A stretch of DNA of 64,000 nucleotides from Doris montereyensis (GCA_037039925.1 JAXRKP010001455.1:1-64000); one strand, 5' to 3'; counted from the first letter of the stretch, positions 47,777-59,450 are shown. Made by a program: numbers and translations. The notes: a model not told the origin generated them from the letters alone.

Positions 47777-48414
47777 TACATTGGAACCTCTCCAGTCAGG
47801 AAATCTTGATGGATCGTAAAATCGCCCCGATTGCCCGGGGGCCTAAGGATTGTGGTTCTCTGTCTCCCTCTCTCTGTCTGTATAAATCGATTTGTCTGTC
47901 TCTCTCTCCTTCTTTCTGACTGTCTGTCTCTCACACACACACATTCTCTCTCTCTCTACTTGTCTCAATCTGTCTCTCACACACACACATTCATATTGTA
48001 GCCACAGACTAATTGATAAAATCAAACGTGGCATGCATCGGTGGTGTCACTTACAGTCAAGCTTTATTGGATGCTAGAAAGGTAAGAAACGCAATCAAAA
48101 TTAGAATGCATGGTGGATCGTTAAACTCCTCATGGGTCCAACCTTGTGATTGACAGGTTAAGTGGGCAATGATAGTGCACATGTCTACTTTCTACACATA
48201 GCCCCACGGCAACACTGTATCATCAAGGCCCGATTTCACATCTTCGTAATGGACACCTTGTGTGTCTGGCTTATGGTCACCTGTGAACTGGCACCTGAAA
48301 AAATGGCCGGGGGCCTTTTCCCGTTTAGAGAGGTAAAATATATAGAAAAAATTCTGTTTCCTGGGATTTCTTCCCGATTGGCCGGGTTCCCTGATTTGAG
48401 AGGTTCTTCTGTAC
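47777..48414. mobile_element. pogo-like non-autonomous element, copy 2
   Basis: Both ends are present: tacattggaacctctccagt at the left, and tgatttgagaggttcttctg ending at the right, which inverted is tacagaagaacctctcaaat. Internal blocks match copy 1 at 44.2 kb (tggatcgttaaactc, cccgtttagagaggtaaaat, gattggccgggt). A CT/CA-rich stretch (47,870-47,995) is expanded inside. It lies in SEM1 intron 2. Confidence 0.72.
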
Positions 48415-48865
48415 ATGAATAATATTAATAATATTGATTTTTTTATTTCAAGGTCATGTGTCATTACTAGGCATACCACTGTATTATTTTAAGCACTGTT
48501 TGCTGCTCTTTGTATAGCGTTTAGGGATTGAACTAAGAAAATTTGATGAATTCCTATTGAGACTCAGTTGAAATTGTTTGCGACGCATATGTGAAACAAG
48601 TAAAGAAGTATTCTCAAATTTATGTTTCATATCTGTGATTGAGAAGGGATTGGTAGTCTATTGACTAATCAAGTGTTCGGTTTAAATATAAATAGACTTT
48701 CTATATTCTGGTACCTTGTTCCAAAATTAGGCGTTCGGGAATATCGTGTACAAATAAAGGAAAAAATCAGTCAGCTGGATTATACAAATATAATGTTCCA
48801 TACAACCCAAAAAATCAAATGTCATTTTCCAGCCCCCTGAAGGATTTTTTTAAATTTTGAGTTAG

Positions 48866-49602
48866 ATTTTTGCTTTTAGTATGAAAACTGTCAAAATATA
48901 GTCATCCTATATTATTGAAAAGTCTGTAATCCTTGGTTGCCAAGAAAAACATCTTGGATTTTGACCCAATTTTCAAAATCAAGTTATGAATAAAATCACT
49001 CAAAACCTGGTCAGATCGTTTTTTCCATTCAATATCTAAAGAAAGCCTTGTTTTCTTTATAGATATTCTGGATAGTTTTTTGTATATATGAATTTTTGAA
49101 AATAACATATTGTTTATAGCAAACATGGCATTTTTATTTTTCCCCCAAAAAAAATCTTTCAAAAAGTTTAAAAGATACAAAAAAATACAGATGCTATTCC
49201 ATTAACACTGATGAGAGGAATTTTTGCTTTTAGTATGAAAACTGTCAAAATATAGTCATCCTATATTATTGAAAAGTCTGTAGCATCCTTGGTTGCCAAG
49301 AAAACAGCCGCCATCTTGGATTTTGACCCAATTTTCAAAATCTTTCTCCTCACTTAGTTATGAATAAAATCACTCAAAACCTGGTCAGATCGTTTTTTCC
49401 ATTCAATATCTAAAGAATGACGCCTTGTTTTCTTTATAGATATTCTGGATAGTTTTTTGTATATATGAATTTTTGAAAATAACATATTGTTTATATGCAA
49501 ACATGGCATTTTTATTTTATCCCCCCCAAAAATCTTCTCAAAAAGTTTAAAAGATACAAAAAAATACAGATGCTATTCCATTAACACTGATGAGAGGAAC
49601 TT
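48866..49602. repeat. tandem duplication, about 350 bp x 2
   Basis: tgcttttagtatgaaaactg ... gaaaagtctgta ... ttgacccaattttcaaaatc ... acactgatgagaggaa occurs at 48,866-49,218 and again at 49,219-49,602. The copies are almost identical in sequence, but the first lacks several short blocks of the second (agccgcc, tttctcctcactt, tgacg). Confidence 0.92.
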
Positions 49603-50486
49603 GTGTGCCAAATATTATACAAATTGGTCAGTAAATGATGGAGGAGACAGAAATTTAGTGGGAAAAAACTAATTTTGAGAAATATGCGAACAAAGAAATC
49701 AAAAGAAAACTTCAGATGGGTTGCCCTTATTGTAGCAGGCCCCTTACTCTTTCGACATTCTCTGGCATTGTTACTACTAAATATAAAAAGGATTGGAAAT
49801 CTAGATTTAGATGTGAACTATTGTGAAAACAGACGTCATAATGACCAGTTTTTTGTTTTATTCCTCTATTCCTATACTTGTGCGCGTGTTTACAAACTCG
49901 TTGCCCAAACATTTGACCTTCACCTCTTACATCACTCGGTGCTAGACAAAATAGGCAAGGGGGTGTGTCGATAGACCACGTACCCAGAAGAGGCGTTATC
50001 CGGCGATAACTGGAAAGTTATACAGGTTTTCAGTGCTATCTTCTCAGTCAGTGTTAGGGTAATATACGTCAAAATGTTTACTGTCTTTCCTACACCCACT
50101 TACAAAATATTGTGTAACAAAAAAATTATATGTCATATGGACATTTTTTCTGCCATAAACTTGTAGATAAATGGTCGTTCTAGCTGAATTTATAAAGAAC
50201 AGAAAATCAACATTTTGGTCCCAAACTCACCAATCCAGGTGCCCCCCCCCCCCACATAATACAGTATGTTGTAACGACTTCAATGAAGACTATGAGTATG
50301 ACTTTCTTTCTGTCTTTGTTCCCATTCTTTCTTCCAGTGTATAGGTTTAGATGCCCAACAATATAATTATAATGCATTTTTAGAAATAAAAATTCTTAGT
50401 AATCAAAAAAACAAACAAATATTGGAGAGGCCAGGTTTGGAAGGTCACATTACAACATTTTAAATGCGAAATACAATATTTTTTAC
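49603..50486. other. SEM1 intron 2, no other feature
   Basis: AT-rich sequence with a run of C at 50,242-50,253. Overlapping frames at 49,675-49,974 are unsupported. Confidence 0.5.
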
Positions 50487-50582
50487 CTGAGCTGCTTTGA
50501 AAAATCATCGTCAACATTATCATCATCCCAGTTGTCCTCCCACACATTCACATCATCTGATTTTCATTCTCCCCTGTCCAGT
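50487..50582 (-). CDS. SEM1: SEM1/DSS1 exon 2, one base missing
   Basis: Minus-strand acceptor ttttctacag, donor CAG|gtaaaa. It encodes DWTGENEN..., then after a 1-base shift DVNVWEDNWDDDNVDDDF and SKQLR. The WEDNWDDDNV-DDFS-QLR block is the SEM1 hallmark (proteasome lid and BRCA2 binding). Expected spacing needs 97 bp, but 96 are present. The break lies within the acidic run (the + strand tcacatcatctgattttc area, about 50,549-50,562), where N and Q also replace the usual D and E. Confidence 0.92.
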
Positions 50583-51939
50583 CTGTAGAAAACAAAACAA
50601 AAATGTAACGAAAAGATAACAACCCATCTCTGCAGATAAAAACCTATGACAAGTTCTAGATGCAGAATAAATTTTTAAGATATATACAAAAGACTTGATC
50701 TCAAACATAAACATGATAAAAACTTTGGATAAAATATATAATATTATAAAAAACCATCCCCCAATCCCTTCCCAATGGAGCCACCTTGCTGCGGTAGGGA
50801 GGGTTTTGGTATTATTTTATTTAACAGCTCCACAACACCCATAGCCAGTCCCACTCACGGTTTGTTTGGTCGGGCGTGTCGGTGGGTAAAATGGGGAGGA
50901 TTCAGCTGAAACTTTCTATCCCCTGATTGCCATAGAAGGCTAGCTTGCTAGTCTGGAAGTTGAGAAAGGTGCATGCACCGGCTACTAACGACCACGTACA
51001 CCGTTTACAACCTGAATCGGTTATGGTCTCTTTACTTCAGGATATGAGTGCAGGCTGAACACACTGGTATGTAAATCCTACAAACAATTTAATAATTATG
51101 GGAAGTACATGTAATTAATTTTAATTAATAACACTCTCTACCCAAACTACAGGTGTTGAAAGGCCAAGAATTCCACATTTGTCCAAAAAGCCTTCAACGA
51201 GCAGGATGAGTCCAATAAATAAGTAAGAGGCCTGGTCTGCGCTCCTGAAGAAAATTTAAAGTAAATCAATACTTTTATTTTAATTTTAAAACTTCAGACC
51301 GAGTCGGACGGAGACGACAGGACTGGATAGGAAAAATTCGCCAAGAAGGATACTCCCTCCACCGCCATCAGGTTGCTCCTTACTTCGAAGATTCATGTGG
51401 TGTATGGCACAACACAAACCTGAATTCACAGGGGACTGTGAACCCCATATGAGGTAAGCGTAGGTCGCCGGGGAAACGCATACCAATAGCTTTGTTGCTA
51501 GGCAGTCTCGTAGAGTTGGAGCAGTGAAAAGTCCTAAATTTTATCTTGCCGACAGTGAAACAGTGAGAAAGAAAGAAGATGGCCACTGTGTTGAGGCTAG
51601 GTTCGACTCTGTATTTCTCTCTGGATAATTGTGTCTTAAAACATGATTTTTGTCCATTGAAATTGTCCTAGAATAATATGTAAAGATGGTTTGATAAGTC
51701 TCATCTTTACTTTATATTGATTTAAAGTCACCTGCGAAAAATAAATAAGAACCCAGAGTATGGAAGTCCTCTCCTTGAAATACTGTTACAACTGATACTG
51801 AATGATAGCAACCTGTCAAAAAGGGATTCCACCCTCTTCTTTTACCCCCACAAAAACTGAGTCCCAACTTTTTATCTCAGTTATAAAATGATGTGCCCAA
51901 CTACAGAACTCCCTCCCCTCCACTCAACCCAGAATAGAT
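50583..51939. other. SEM1 intron 1, proximal part
   Basis: At 50,760-51,030 a GC-richer segment (caatggagccaccttgctgc, tggtcgggcgtgtcggtggg) looks like a repeat fragment, but I cannot place it. The rest is unique. Confidence 0.4.
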
Positions 51940-52640
51940 TTTTCTAGATTCTTTATCATACTCTGCTCTAGATTGGATTCTGGATACATCAAATCTAGAG
52001 TGTAGATCTAGATCCTAGATATTTCTAGATTTAGAATCTAATCTAGAAACTAGCTAGATCTAAATGTTGATCTATTGGGATTCTTAATATAAATGAATCC
52101 AGAGCTAGATCTAGCTCTACATCTCTGCAAGTGTAAGATCTAGATTAGATTCTAGCTCTAGTCTACGGCTATTACTAGATCGGAAATTTTACGGTTTACG
52201 GCGTAAAAGAAAGTGGGTCAAATTTGTACTCGTTATCGGTATCGGCTTAGATTTACATGTAGAGGTGAGGAGAAAGAAATCTATCCACAATCCCTGTCCC
52301 TGAACCCCTTTTCCCTACACCATAGTGGGGAGGGGCGTTTAGTTCAGCCTCAGGTCTCAGGGTAAGGAATTGAGGAAGATTTCTTGATTCTCATCTATGT
52401 AGATCTAAGCCGTTACAGATAACAAGTACAAATTTGATCCATTTTCTTTTACGCGCTAAACCGTAAAATTACCACTAGATCTAGAGCTAATCTAAAACTA
52501 GAAGAGCATCATAGAATTAAGAATAATCTAGATCTAGTAAGTAAAAAAATAAAATAAAAAAATAAAATAAAAGTACAATCTTCTTTTCTATCTAGATTCT
52601 AGATCTAGATCTAGAATCTAGTTATAATCTAGAGCTCCAT
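51940..52640. repeat. CTAGATCT-word-rich region
   Basis: Dense overlapping TCTAGA, AGATCT and CTAGAT words (for example tctagatctagatctagaat near 52,600) occur on both sides of the MITE at 52.18 kb. Similar words occur at 20.75-20.95, 22.48 and 31.65 kb. Confidence 0.8.
52174..52481. mobile_element. MITE with 8 bp duplication, hAT-like
   Basis: Element 52,182-52,473 has arms of about 90 bp: ggaaattttacggtttacgg ... aaagtgggtcaaatttgtac ... gttatcggtatcggcttag, repeated inverted at the right. Identical ACTAGATC flanks (52,174-52,181 and 52,474-52,481) suggest an 8 bp target duplication as in hAT elements. The flanks are rich in this word, so chance is possible. It lies in SEM1 intron 1. Confidence 0.72.
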
Positions 52641-52678
52641 ATTATAAATATATACTTCGACTGTGTTTTAAAGCTCAC

Positions 52679-52745
52679 CTTCTGCAGGAAATTCTTCGAA
52701 CTCATCATCTTCTTCAAGTAATCCAAGATCAGGCTTGTCACCCAT
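52679..52745 (-). CDS. SEM1: SEM1/DSS1 exon 1 with start codon
   Basis: ATG at 52,745-52,743 starts MGDKPDLGLLEEDDEFEEF then PAE and one base, donor GAAG|gtgagc. DLGLLEEDDEFEEFPAEDW is nearly invariant in animal SEM1/DSS1. The protein is a small intrinsically disordered acidic subunit of the 26S proteasome lid that also binds BRCA2 and the TREX-2 mRNA export complex. The gene spans about 6.9 kb on the minus strand in three exons, the usual animal structure, and totals about 73 residues if the exon 2 gap is filled. Confidence 0.95.
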
Positions 52746-53750
52746 GTTCAACGTTTTGGATCAAGTTGTTTGTAGACGAACGTGAGAATGCGATTTTGGC
52801 TTTGTCGATAAAAGGAACTGCAATGTTCAAGTCCAGCGTTCTTACTTGGAGTTATCTCCCATAGTAACGGAATTAAACTATTTCATAAATTTTATAGGTG
52901 GATGTAAATCTATGCCTTGCCCTTGTTATAAATTAAATCGTGAATTGGTATTCACATGTATGTATATCTATATCCCATAAAAAGTTGTCATATTAAATAT
53001 TTTCACATGAAAAGAACGCTTTCAAACGTTCCCGGCAATGTGTTTTCTTAACTGGTGTGGGGAAATTGCGATAGTTAAAATAAACGAGTACGATTGGAAA
53101 GACAAATTAGATCCACTTTCAAGAAATATCGAGTCTGAAAAATACAAGGGCATAAATAGATAAAAAGGACAATGGAAGAGACGATAGAATTTATTCAGCC
53201 CTTGAAATCACTCGTGAAATTTCAATTATATTTGATCCATTGCTAATTATCAGAAAATACATATTTTTCTTCTAAAACTCTTATCGACAAGTTGAACGAT
53301 ACAAAAATTTGGTACGTATTCGAAATCGGTGGATTCCAAATACTTGCATTTGTGTGTCACTGACTAGATACTCTATGAGTAAAACTAAACACAGTCCTCT
53401 GAATGAGTTCACTATTGATCTAACAATGTTACTGTTTTGTTGTGCTGCAGGTCTGTGAAATTCATTCGACATGTTTACAATGCAAACAATATGCAGAGTT
53501 AATTCAGTTAAACGCATTTTAAGTTTAGAGCCTTCCTCTCACAATGGGTCAGTCAAATTAATCAATAGATAGATATCTAGGAGATCCAATCTTCTATGAG
53601 AATAAAATAATAGAGTAGAGTCGCCCCTATTAGATCTATAAAACATTTTCATTATATCCAGGTTACACATTTCACACACTTCACTAAAATCTGTATTATT
53701 ATTTGAAACACACTGCTTTAGAAGTCTGGAAGCCCCGTTTTAATTTTTGT
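52746..53750 (-). promoter_or_regulatory. SEM1 upstream region (5' UTR and promoter expected)
   Basis: No TATA box stands out close to the ATG. A GGGAGATAA word lies on the minus strand at about 52,854-52,862. The rest up to 53.75 kb is unique and AT-rich, with no supported frame. The call rests on position only. Confidence 0.3.
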
Positions 53751-54195
53751 TTTGAATGCATCTCTTGTAGGCAGGGTAAAGTCAGTCCGGATCAATTTAG
53801 AAAATCTTTTAAAATCAGAGTTGAATAAATTTGCCACCAATATTGAATGTAGACCTCTGACTTTGAAGAAAAGTTTAGTCAGAAGGCAAGGAGTTTCACA
53901 TTCTCATCCACTTCTAATAGTATTGCATCACCAAAAATGTATCAATTTTTGTTATGGATGTCGGAATCTAACACAATCCCTTAATATTTCTATCCCTGCT
54001 GCACCATTTTGTTTTCCTGTCACTGTCAGATTTCTTCTTTCCTGGGGGGGGCAGGCACGCTATGAATTCCATGGAAAATTAAATGATGTGCAGGTACTGC
54101 AATTCAATCTATGTGACAGGACCATTATTATCCACTTTAAGAGCCATACATGTGGATATATAACTTTTTAATTTAAAAGTTTGTTTAGTGAATAT

Positions 54196-54815
54196 TTGTC
54201 AATAGACTACATTATTGTAATGCCCTTTTGGCTGGTGTCCTTAAATTTATGATAGACAGATTGCAAAAGATACAAAATATTTCATAAAGCTGCTAGCTAG
54301 GTTAATCACCCTATCCAAAAAACATGATTATAAATATAACACCTATCCTTAAAAAAACTTCACTAGCTACCTGTTAAATAAAGGGTTGATTTTAAGATAC
54401 TTTGTCATGCTTATAGCTGCCATCATGGTACTTCACCCCATTATTTGCAGGAACTTGTTGCCCCATACAAACAAAGCAGAATTTTAAGATCAAATGATGC
54501 TCTTTTAATATGTATCAAAAGTAAAATCCTCTTTTTAGTGATAAAAATTTGAGTGTTGCAGCTCCAGTTTTATTGAACAATTTGTCTTCCCCATCCAACG
54601 TTTAAAGACAGAGCTGTTCAAATCTGCTCTTATTGACACTGGAGAGGGTTCACCATGAATTCAAATGTTTGTTTATTGCTGTTGCGTGTGCTTTTCATTG
54701 TGATGCTTTATGGTTTGTTTGATTAGATTGTTAATTCTTTTTGCGATTTTTTGATTGTACAGCGCCATCGAGCACCTTTTGGTGGATGTCAAGCGCTTTA
54801 TAAATGTATTATTAT
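54196..54815 (+). mobile_element. 3' end of an L2/CR1-like LINE, decayed
   Basis: Frames read NRLHYCNALLAGVLKFMIDR then LQKIQNIS, followed in other frames by SSLPVK-like text, LQELVAPYKQSRILRSNDA and a final FKDRAVQICSY-like end. This is the C-terminal part downstream of the RT of L2/CR1-type proteins (DYCNALL..GVP, ITPVLK.LHWLPV, YLQELV.PYKPSR). The 3' UTR ends gcgctttataaatgtattat with ATT repeats, typical for the group. Several stops and frameshifts are present. Confidence 0.8.
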
Positions 54816-54823
54816 TATTATCA

Positions 54824-55340
54824 TTCATTTTGTGAGAATGATGTCATTACTCACAATTCACCTTGTGAAAATGATGTTATTACTCACCATTTATCTTGTC
54901 AGAATGATGTTATTACTCACCATTCATCTTGTCAGAATGATGTCATTACTTACTATTGATGTTGTCAGAATGATGTCATTACTCACCGTCGATTTTGTGA
55001 GAATGATGTCATTACTCACCATTCACCTTGTGAGAATGATGTCATTACTCACCATTCACTTTGTGAGAATGATGTCATTACTCACCATTCACTTTGTGAG
55101 AATGATGTCATTACTTACCATCCATCTTGTCAAAATGATGTCATTACTCACCATCCATCTTGTCAGAATGATGTCATTACTCACCATCCATCTTGTCAGA
55201 ATGATGTCATTACTCACCATCCATCTTGTGAAAATGATGTCATTAGTCACTGTCCATCTTGTCAGAATGATGTCGTCACTCACCGTTCACTTTGTGAAAA
55301 TGATGTCATTACTTGCCATTCATCTTGTCAGAATGAGGGC
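54824..55340. repeat. 33 bp tandem repeat, about 15 copies
   Basis: Units contain agaatgatgtcattactcac and cattcatcttgtc with C/T and deletion variants. The array starts exactly at the ATT-repeat tail of the LINE (attattatcattcattttgtg). Since 33 is a multiple of three, a 197-codon VRMMSLLTIHL frame is open but is not considered a gene. Confidence 0.94.
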
Positions 55341-58300
55341 CTAAGCCAAAGGGATCTCCTGAGTTGTGTATGTGGGTAAAATCAAAACCAAACTTGCCTA
55401 GCTCATATCAAAACTCTGCTTTGTCTAAAATAATACTCCATTTGCCTGTTTATGCTTTTGTAAGCTTTTAAAACACATCTTAAAGGGACTTACTGCCTCA
55501 TCTTTAACACTTGCTTTCTCTTTACTTCTTTTGACAGCAGCATAAAACATTGAATCATAAGAATGATTTTGATATCAAGTGTTTGTGACTGAACAGTTGT
55601 CAGGGCCCAGACTCACCACAGCAGACCAATGTCTCTCCTTGTAAGTCCTGTTACATTTGGCTGGATTTCTGACTTTGTTATTCATTTTGCATTGTATGAA
55701 AACCAATCCAAAGTTATATTTGTGTTGTTTGATTGCGGGAGTAAGGAATGTTACTACTTAATCCTAGATCTGCTCGACCACTTAATACCTCTGACGTGCC
55801 TGTGGACATTTTAGAGATTGTAGAGCCATAACATTTTCAGCTTTCTCGATTGTTTTATATTTGTACCAAAGTTTCATAAATTCTTTTTAGATTGTATGCA
55901 CTAAACTATTTATTAAATGCACTTGCCTTTATTGAGTAACTTAGTGATGTCAACCAAAATATGAGTATATAGCTTTGGTGGGCAAGGCAACCAAAATATG
56001 AGTATATAGCTTTGGTGGGCAAGGCAGATTAGGTACAACTATCTGATGTGATAATTCATCACATTTAGATTCTTTTCTTCTACAATTCTCTCTTCTGCAC
56101 TTAAGTGTGGACGGTTGACAGGCTCTGTTGGTGGATCCTTCTCCTTGCCTTTTACTCTTTTACATTTCTTTCATCTCAGGATTTCTTCTTAATTCACCTG
56201 AGATTACCACATGTAGTGGGCATGGTAAATTTCAATGAATAAAAACAACCTCATGAACGAAGACTTTTTAAAAGCAAATGACTAGGCAAAATGCTCACTG
56301 GTTTATTTTCGCTAATTAATACAGTCTACTATGTGATGAACAAGGCATCTTCTTTCTTGCTTCATCATATAAAAACACCTATTTCCCCCTGTAAAAAGTG
56401 AATGACAACTCTCTTCTGTACCAGGCCTAATGTTGCATCCTGGTAAACGGCTATTGTTCTCCTCTATCATAAACTTCAATCTACATTACTGCAGCCCTTC
56501 CATCCAATATCTAACACCTTTTCCCAGCAAGTTATCTCACCCTACCTCTTGTTTTCATGAATGTATGACCATCATTCCTTTTTTTATCAATATGTTATTA
56601 AATAGAAAGCTGAACGTCTCTAACTTTGACCGCATTCAACTCAGGAACCACTGCACCCACAACCTCCATATTTCACATATATATGTATATTTCAAATAGC
56701 CTGTTTTAGGTTCTTAATGAATAAACTCTTGGATCAAATCAAATTTTAGTATTGAGTACTGCATAAAAAAGCTTGCGTAATCTTCAGTATCAAGTACTAA
56801 TTTGATCCAATGATTGTACTTGATATCACCCGTAACCCATACGGTGGTTTCTGAGTTAACCACAGTCAAAGTTCAAGAGACCCAGCTTTATAGTAAAGTG
56901 AAATCATGATCTAGCATTATTTATGGGCATGCTTGTATAATATACATATAATAAACTCATCTTGGAAAACTGGAAAAAATTCCCTTTAAGTCTTGGAAAA
57001 ATCTTGGAATTTTTATGAAATATCGGTAGTTTATTTTAGGGCTATTTACATACTCTTGGTGAAAAGTTTCGGGTTTGATTTCGACTAAGGAAGTTTGACT
57101 TTCCCTCTTTCATTAATTGTCTTTTATCTTGTTGTTTCCTCTTAATTCACCCTTTCCATTCCTTTTCTTTCTGTTTTTTTTTCTTGCCCAATTTTACTAT
57201 TTTTAAAAAAGTTTGGATTAGGATATTTAATAATCCAAGAGTGGCAGGGCTGACAGAAATGCCTTGGAAAATTTGATGTTTGCATGAAAAAATCTTGGAA
57301 AACTGAATTTTTTCTTTTGAAAACAAGTGGAAACTCTGAATATATTTTAGTGTACTCCCTTCAAATTTAACCCTCTCTGTTTTCAAACAATCTGTGACCC
57401 TTAGCAGGTAGATGTTACCATATACTCTTCTCTTCACATCCCTCACAACTTGTAATGTTAACCCTCCATACCCACCTCTCCTATCCAATTTTTCATTCTC
57501 TCAATTCAGTACTCTACTATTCTCTTAGCTTCTCCCTTTGCCTAGAGACCACGTGTTACAAAACTATTGTATTGCTCACAGCTAAGGGGAGCTGATATCC
57601 TCAATATTCCTGTGTACTTGTAGTTACCTCGCTTTATTATCTTCTACCACATTCACAAGAAGAAGAGTTGAAGAACATTTTGGGGACAGATTTGCTTGAT
57701 TCTCAAAATAATGCCCTCTAATCGATCATCATGGGTCACAATTTTTTTTTCATTGTTAAGTGAAGGTCATGCTTTTCATTTTGACTGATTTTGTGTGTAG
57801 AGTGATACACCATTGATATCTTTACCATTCACTGCTTTTGTAGAATTTGTTTTTTTCTTACTTTGCTATTAACAAAACTCTTTAACATGGCCAGTTAGTG
57901 GCATCATGTAAGGATCAATCGTTGCCCTGGTCAACTTTGTAGAGGGTGAAAACAAATCTTTTGTGTGGGAGGGGGAAAGGTTTTTATTTTTTTACGCTTC
58001 ATCAGAAACATATTGATACATTAGGTGGGCAGTCAGTCATTACTTTCACCCTTTTCAGAAAACCTTTTCTTGTCTGGTGAGGCATGTGTTTGTCATTGTT
58101 GCATTGTTTAGTGTTGTTGCTTGGATGAATTTAATAAAAGTATGAACTAATTTCAAAACACAATGTAGTTATCAATTTAAAAGGGGATAAAGTGTAGGAA
58201 TTTATACTGCATTTAATGTGTTTTCATTTATATATTAGCATGAACGTCGTGGGAGGAGCAGGAATGAGGAGTGTGGTCAGAAAAAATAACAAGACAAAAA

Positions 58301-58660
58301 TCATCTGACTGTCCAGGCAACCTTGCAGGTTTCAGGTCTGTCCCTGGCAGACAGTCTTTATAATGTCACAGGAGATTGTAGAGCAATTCTAGGGTTGATT
58401 GTATATATTCTAAAATTGTTGAATAAAAAATGAAAATTGACAGATAGTGTTAATAAAATCATTTGTAATAGATTTCTTAGAGAAACTTATGAATCCTTTT
58501 TCTCTTAACCCCTACCATGCCTTTAAATTTAGATTTATCATGCCATAAAGTGTGCACTTTTATGGTTTTATGCAACAATCAATATTACTTTTGTTCATAG
58601 AAATTAAGTGTGTGGAAATGAAACGAATTTCAGAATGTATTTTTTGTTGTTGTTCTAAAG
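55341..58660. other. no confident gene; small duplication, exon-like donor
   Basis: A 37 bp direct duplication (caaccaaaatatgagtatat ... ggtgggcaagg) lies at 55,953-56,026. At 55,594-55,630 a short segment ending in ATGTCTCTCCTT|gtaagt has a perfect donor and could be an upstream exon of the gene at 58.66 kb, but the acceptor is weak. Several cttggaaaa-type words lie at 56,960-57,010. Otherwise nothing. Confidence 0.35.
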
Positions 58661-58708
58661 TGAATAAGATAAAACCCAGACCAGACGCAACAACACTTTC
58701 CCTTGATG
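58661..58708 (+). CDS. unknown gene, exon A
   Basis: Acceptor ttttgttgttgttctaaag, donor GATG|gtaaat. 48 bp encoding (two bases) NKIKPRPDATTLSLD (one base). Exit phase 1 joins exactly to exon B to give SLDGKEFWWNKERN. I do not recognise the protein. Confidence 0.5.
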
Positions 58709-58807
58709 GTAAATTTTGGCATGATCGAATCATTTTAAGTTTATTCAAAAGTCTCTTTTGTTTTTTTTCCATCTTTATTCTTCTCAAAGAAATGTGCTTG
58801 CTCTCAG

Positions 58808-58890
58808 GAAAAGAATTTTGGTGGAATAAGGAAAGAAACGCAACCTTTGAAAAAAAGCTGAGGGATAAGTCAAGTGCCTCAAAATCATCT
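58808..58890 (+). CDS. unknown gene, exon B
   Basis: Acceptor gaaatgtgcttgctctcag, perfect donor TCT|gtaagt. 83 bp encoding KEFWWNKERNATFEKKLRDK then SSASKSS, charged and probably helical then serine-rich. Entry phase 1 and exit phase 0 match exons A and C. Strong splice signals and phase agreement make this a real exon even though the family is unknown. Confidence 0.6.
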
Positions 58891-59177
58891 GTAAGTGTTA
58901 ATGTAGGTACAATCACCGCCACGTAGCATCACAGTGGAAAGCGAAACGCTTCGGTTATAAGAATGCTAAATGACTCAACTATAATTTTCTCTCTAAAAAG
59001 CTCATAACTGGTATGACGTCAAGCTGTCTGGACAACAGCAAAGGGGCAGATAACCCAAGCTTGAAAACTCTCTACAAGGGAAGACAATTAAGTCACACAT
59101 CTCTGTAAGACAATAGGGCTAGGGAAAGCAGGGCTGGTCAGGTGTGAACTGTTGTTTGGTTGGCTCTGAATTGGGGA

Positions 59178-59450
59178 TTTTGATTTGATTTACCCACATC
59201 CACAACTAAGGTGATCTCAGGGTTTTTGGTAGGATTTAATTTTTTTTGCCCAGACTGCCCTGTAAACTTGAGTTTTTTCCAAGTAAAAATCCCCCTCCCC
59301 CTGATCCAGGTAGGTGGATCGACATCTAGCCCCATCAGTGATGGGTGATAAAAAGAAGGTCCTGTGTACAGATCACAACATTGTGTACGTTAAAAATCCT
59401 ACCAAAACCCCTGAAATCACCTTAGTTGTGGATGTGGGTACAATAAAAAT
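59178..59450. mobile_element. two SINE family B pieces in inverted orientation
   Basis: The left piece (minus strand) starts with the tail cccacatccacaactaaggt. The right piece (plus strand) has taggtggatcgacatctagc, a gatcacaacattgtgtacg block and the tail aaatcaccttagttgtggat. The two tails form an inverted repeat of about 60 bp facing outward. It lies in the intron between exons B and C. Confidence 0.82.

Noticed and set aside
51286..51586. Open frames in SEM1 intron 1
   Set aside because: Short, overlapping on the same strand in different frames, no motif; treated as intron sequence.
53752..54171. 139-codon plus-strand open frame
   Set aside because: No recognisable motif, no splice sites at the edges and AT-rich codon use; possibly an unreadable 5' part of the LINE, but I cannot support that.
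54751..55344. 197-codon frame with 11-residue repeats
   Set aside because: Open only because the 33 bp tandem unit is a multiple of three; no splice signals, and it begins in a LINE 3' UTR.
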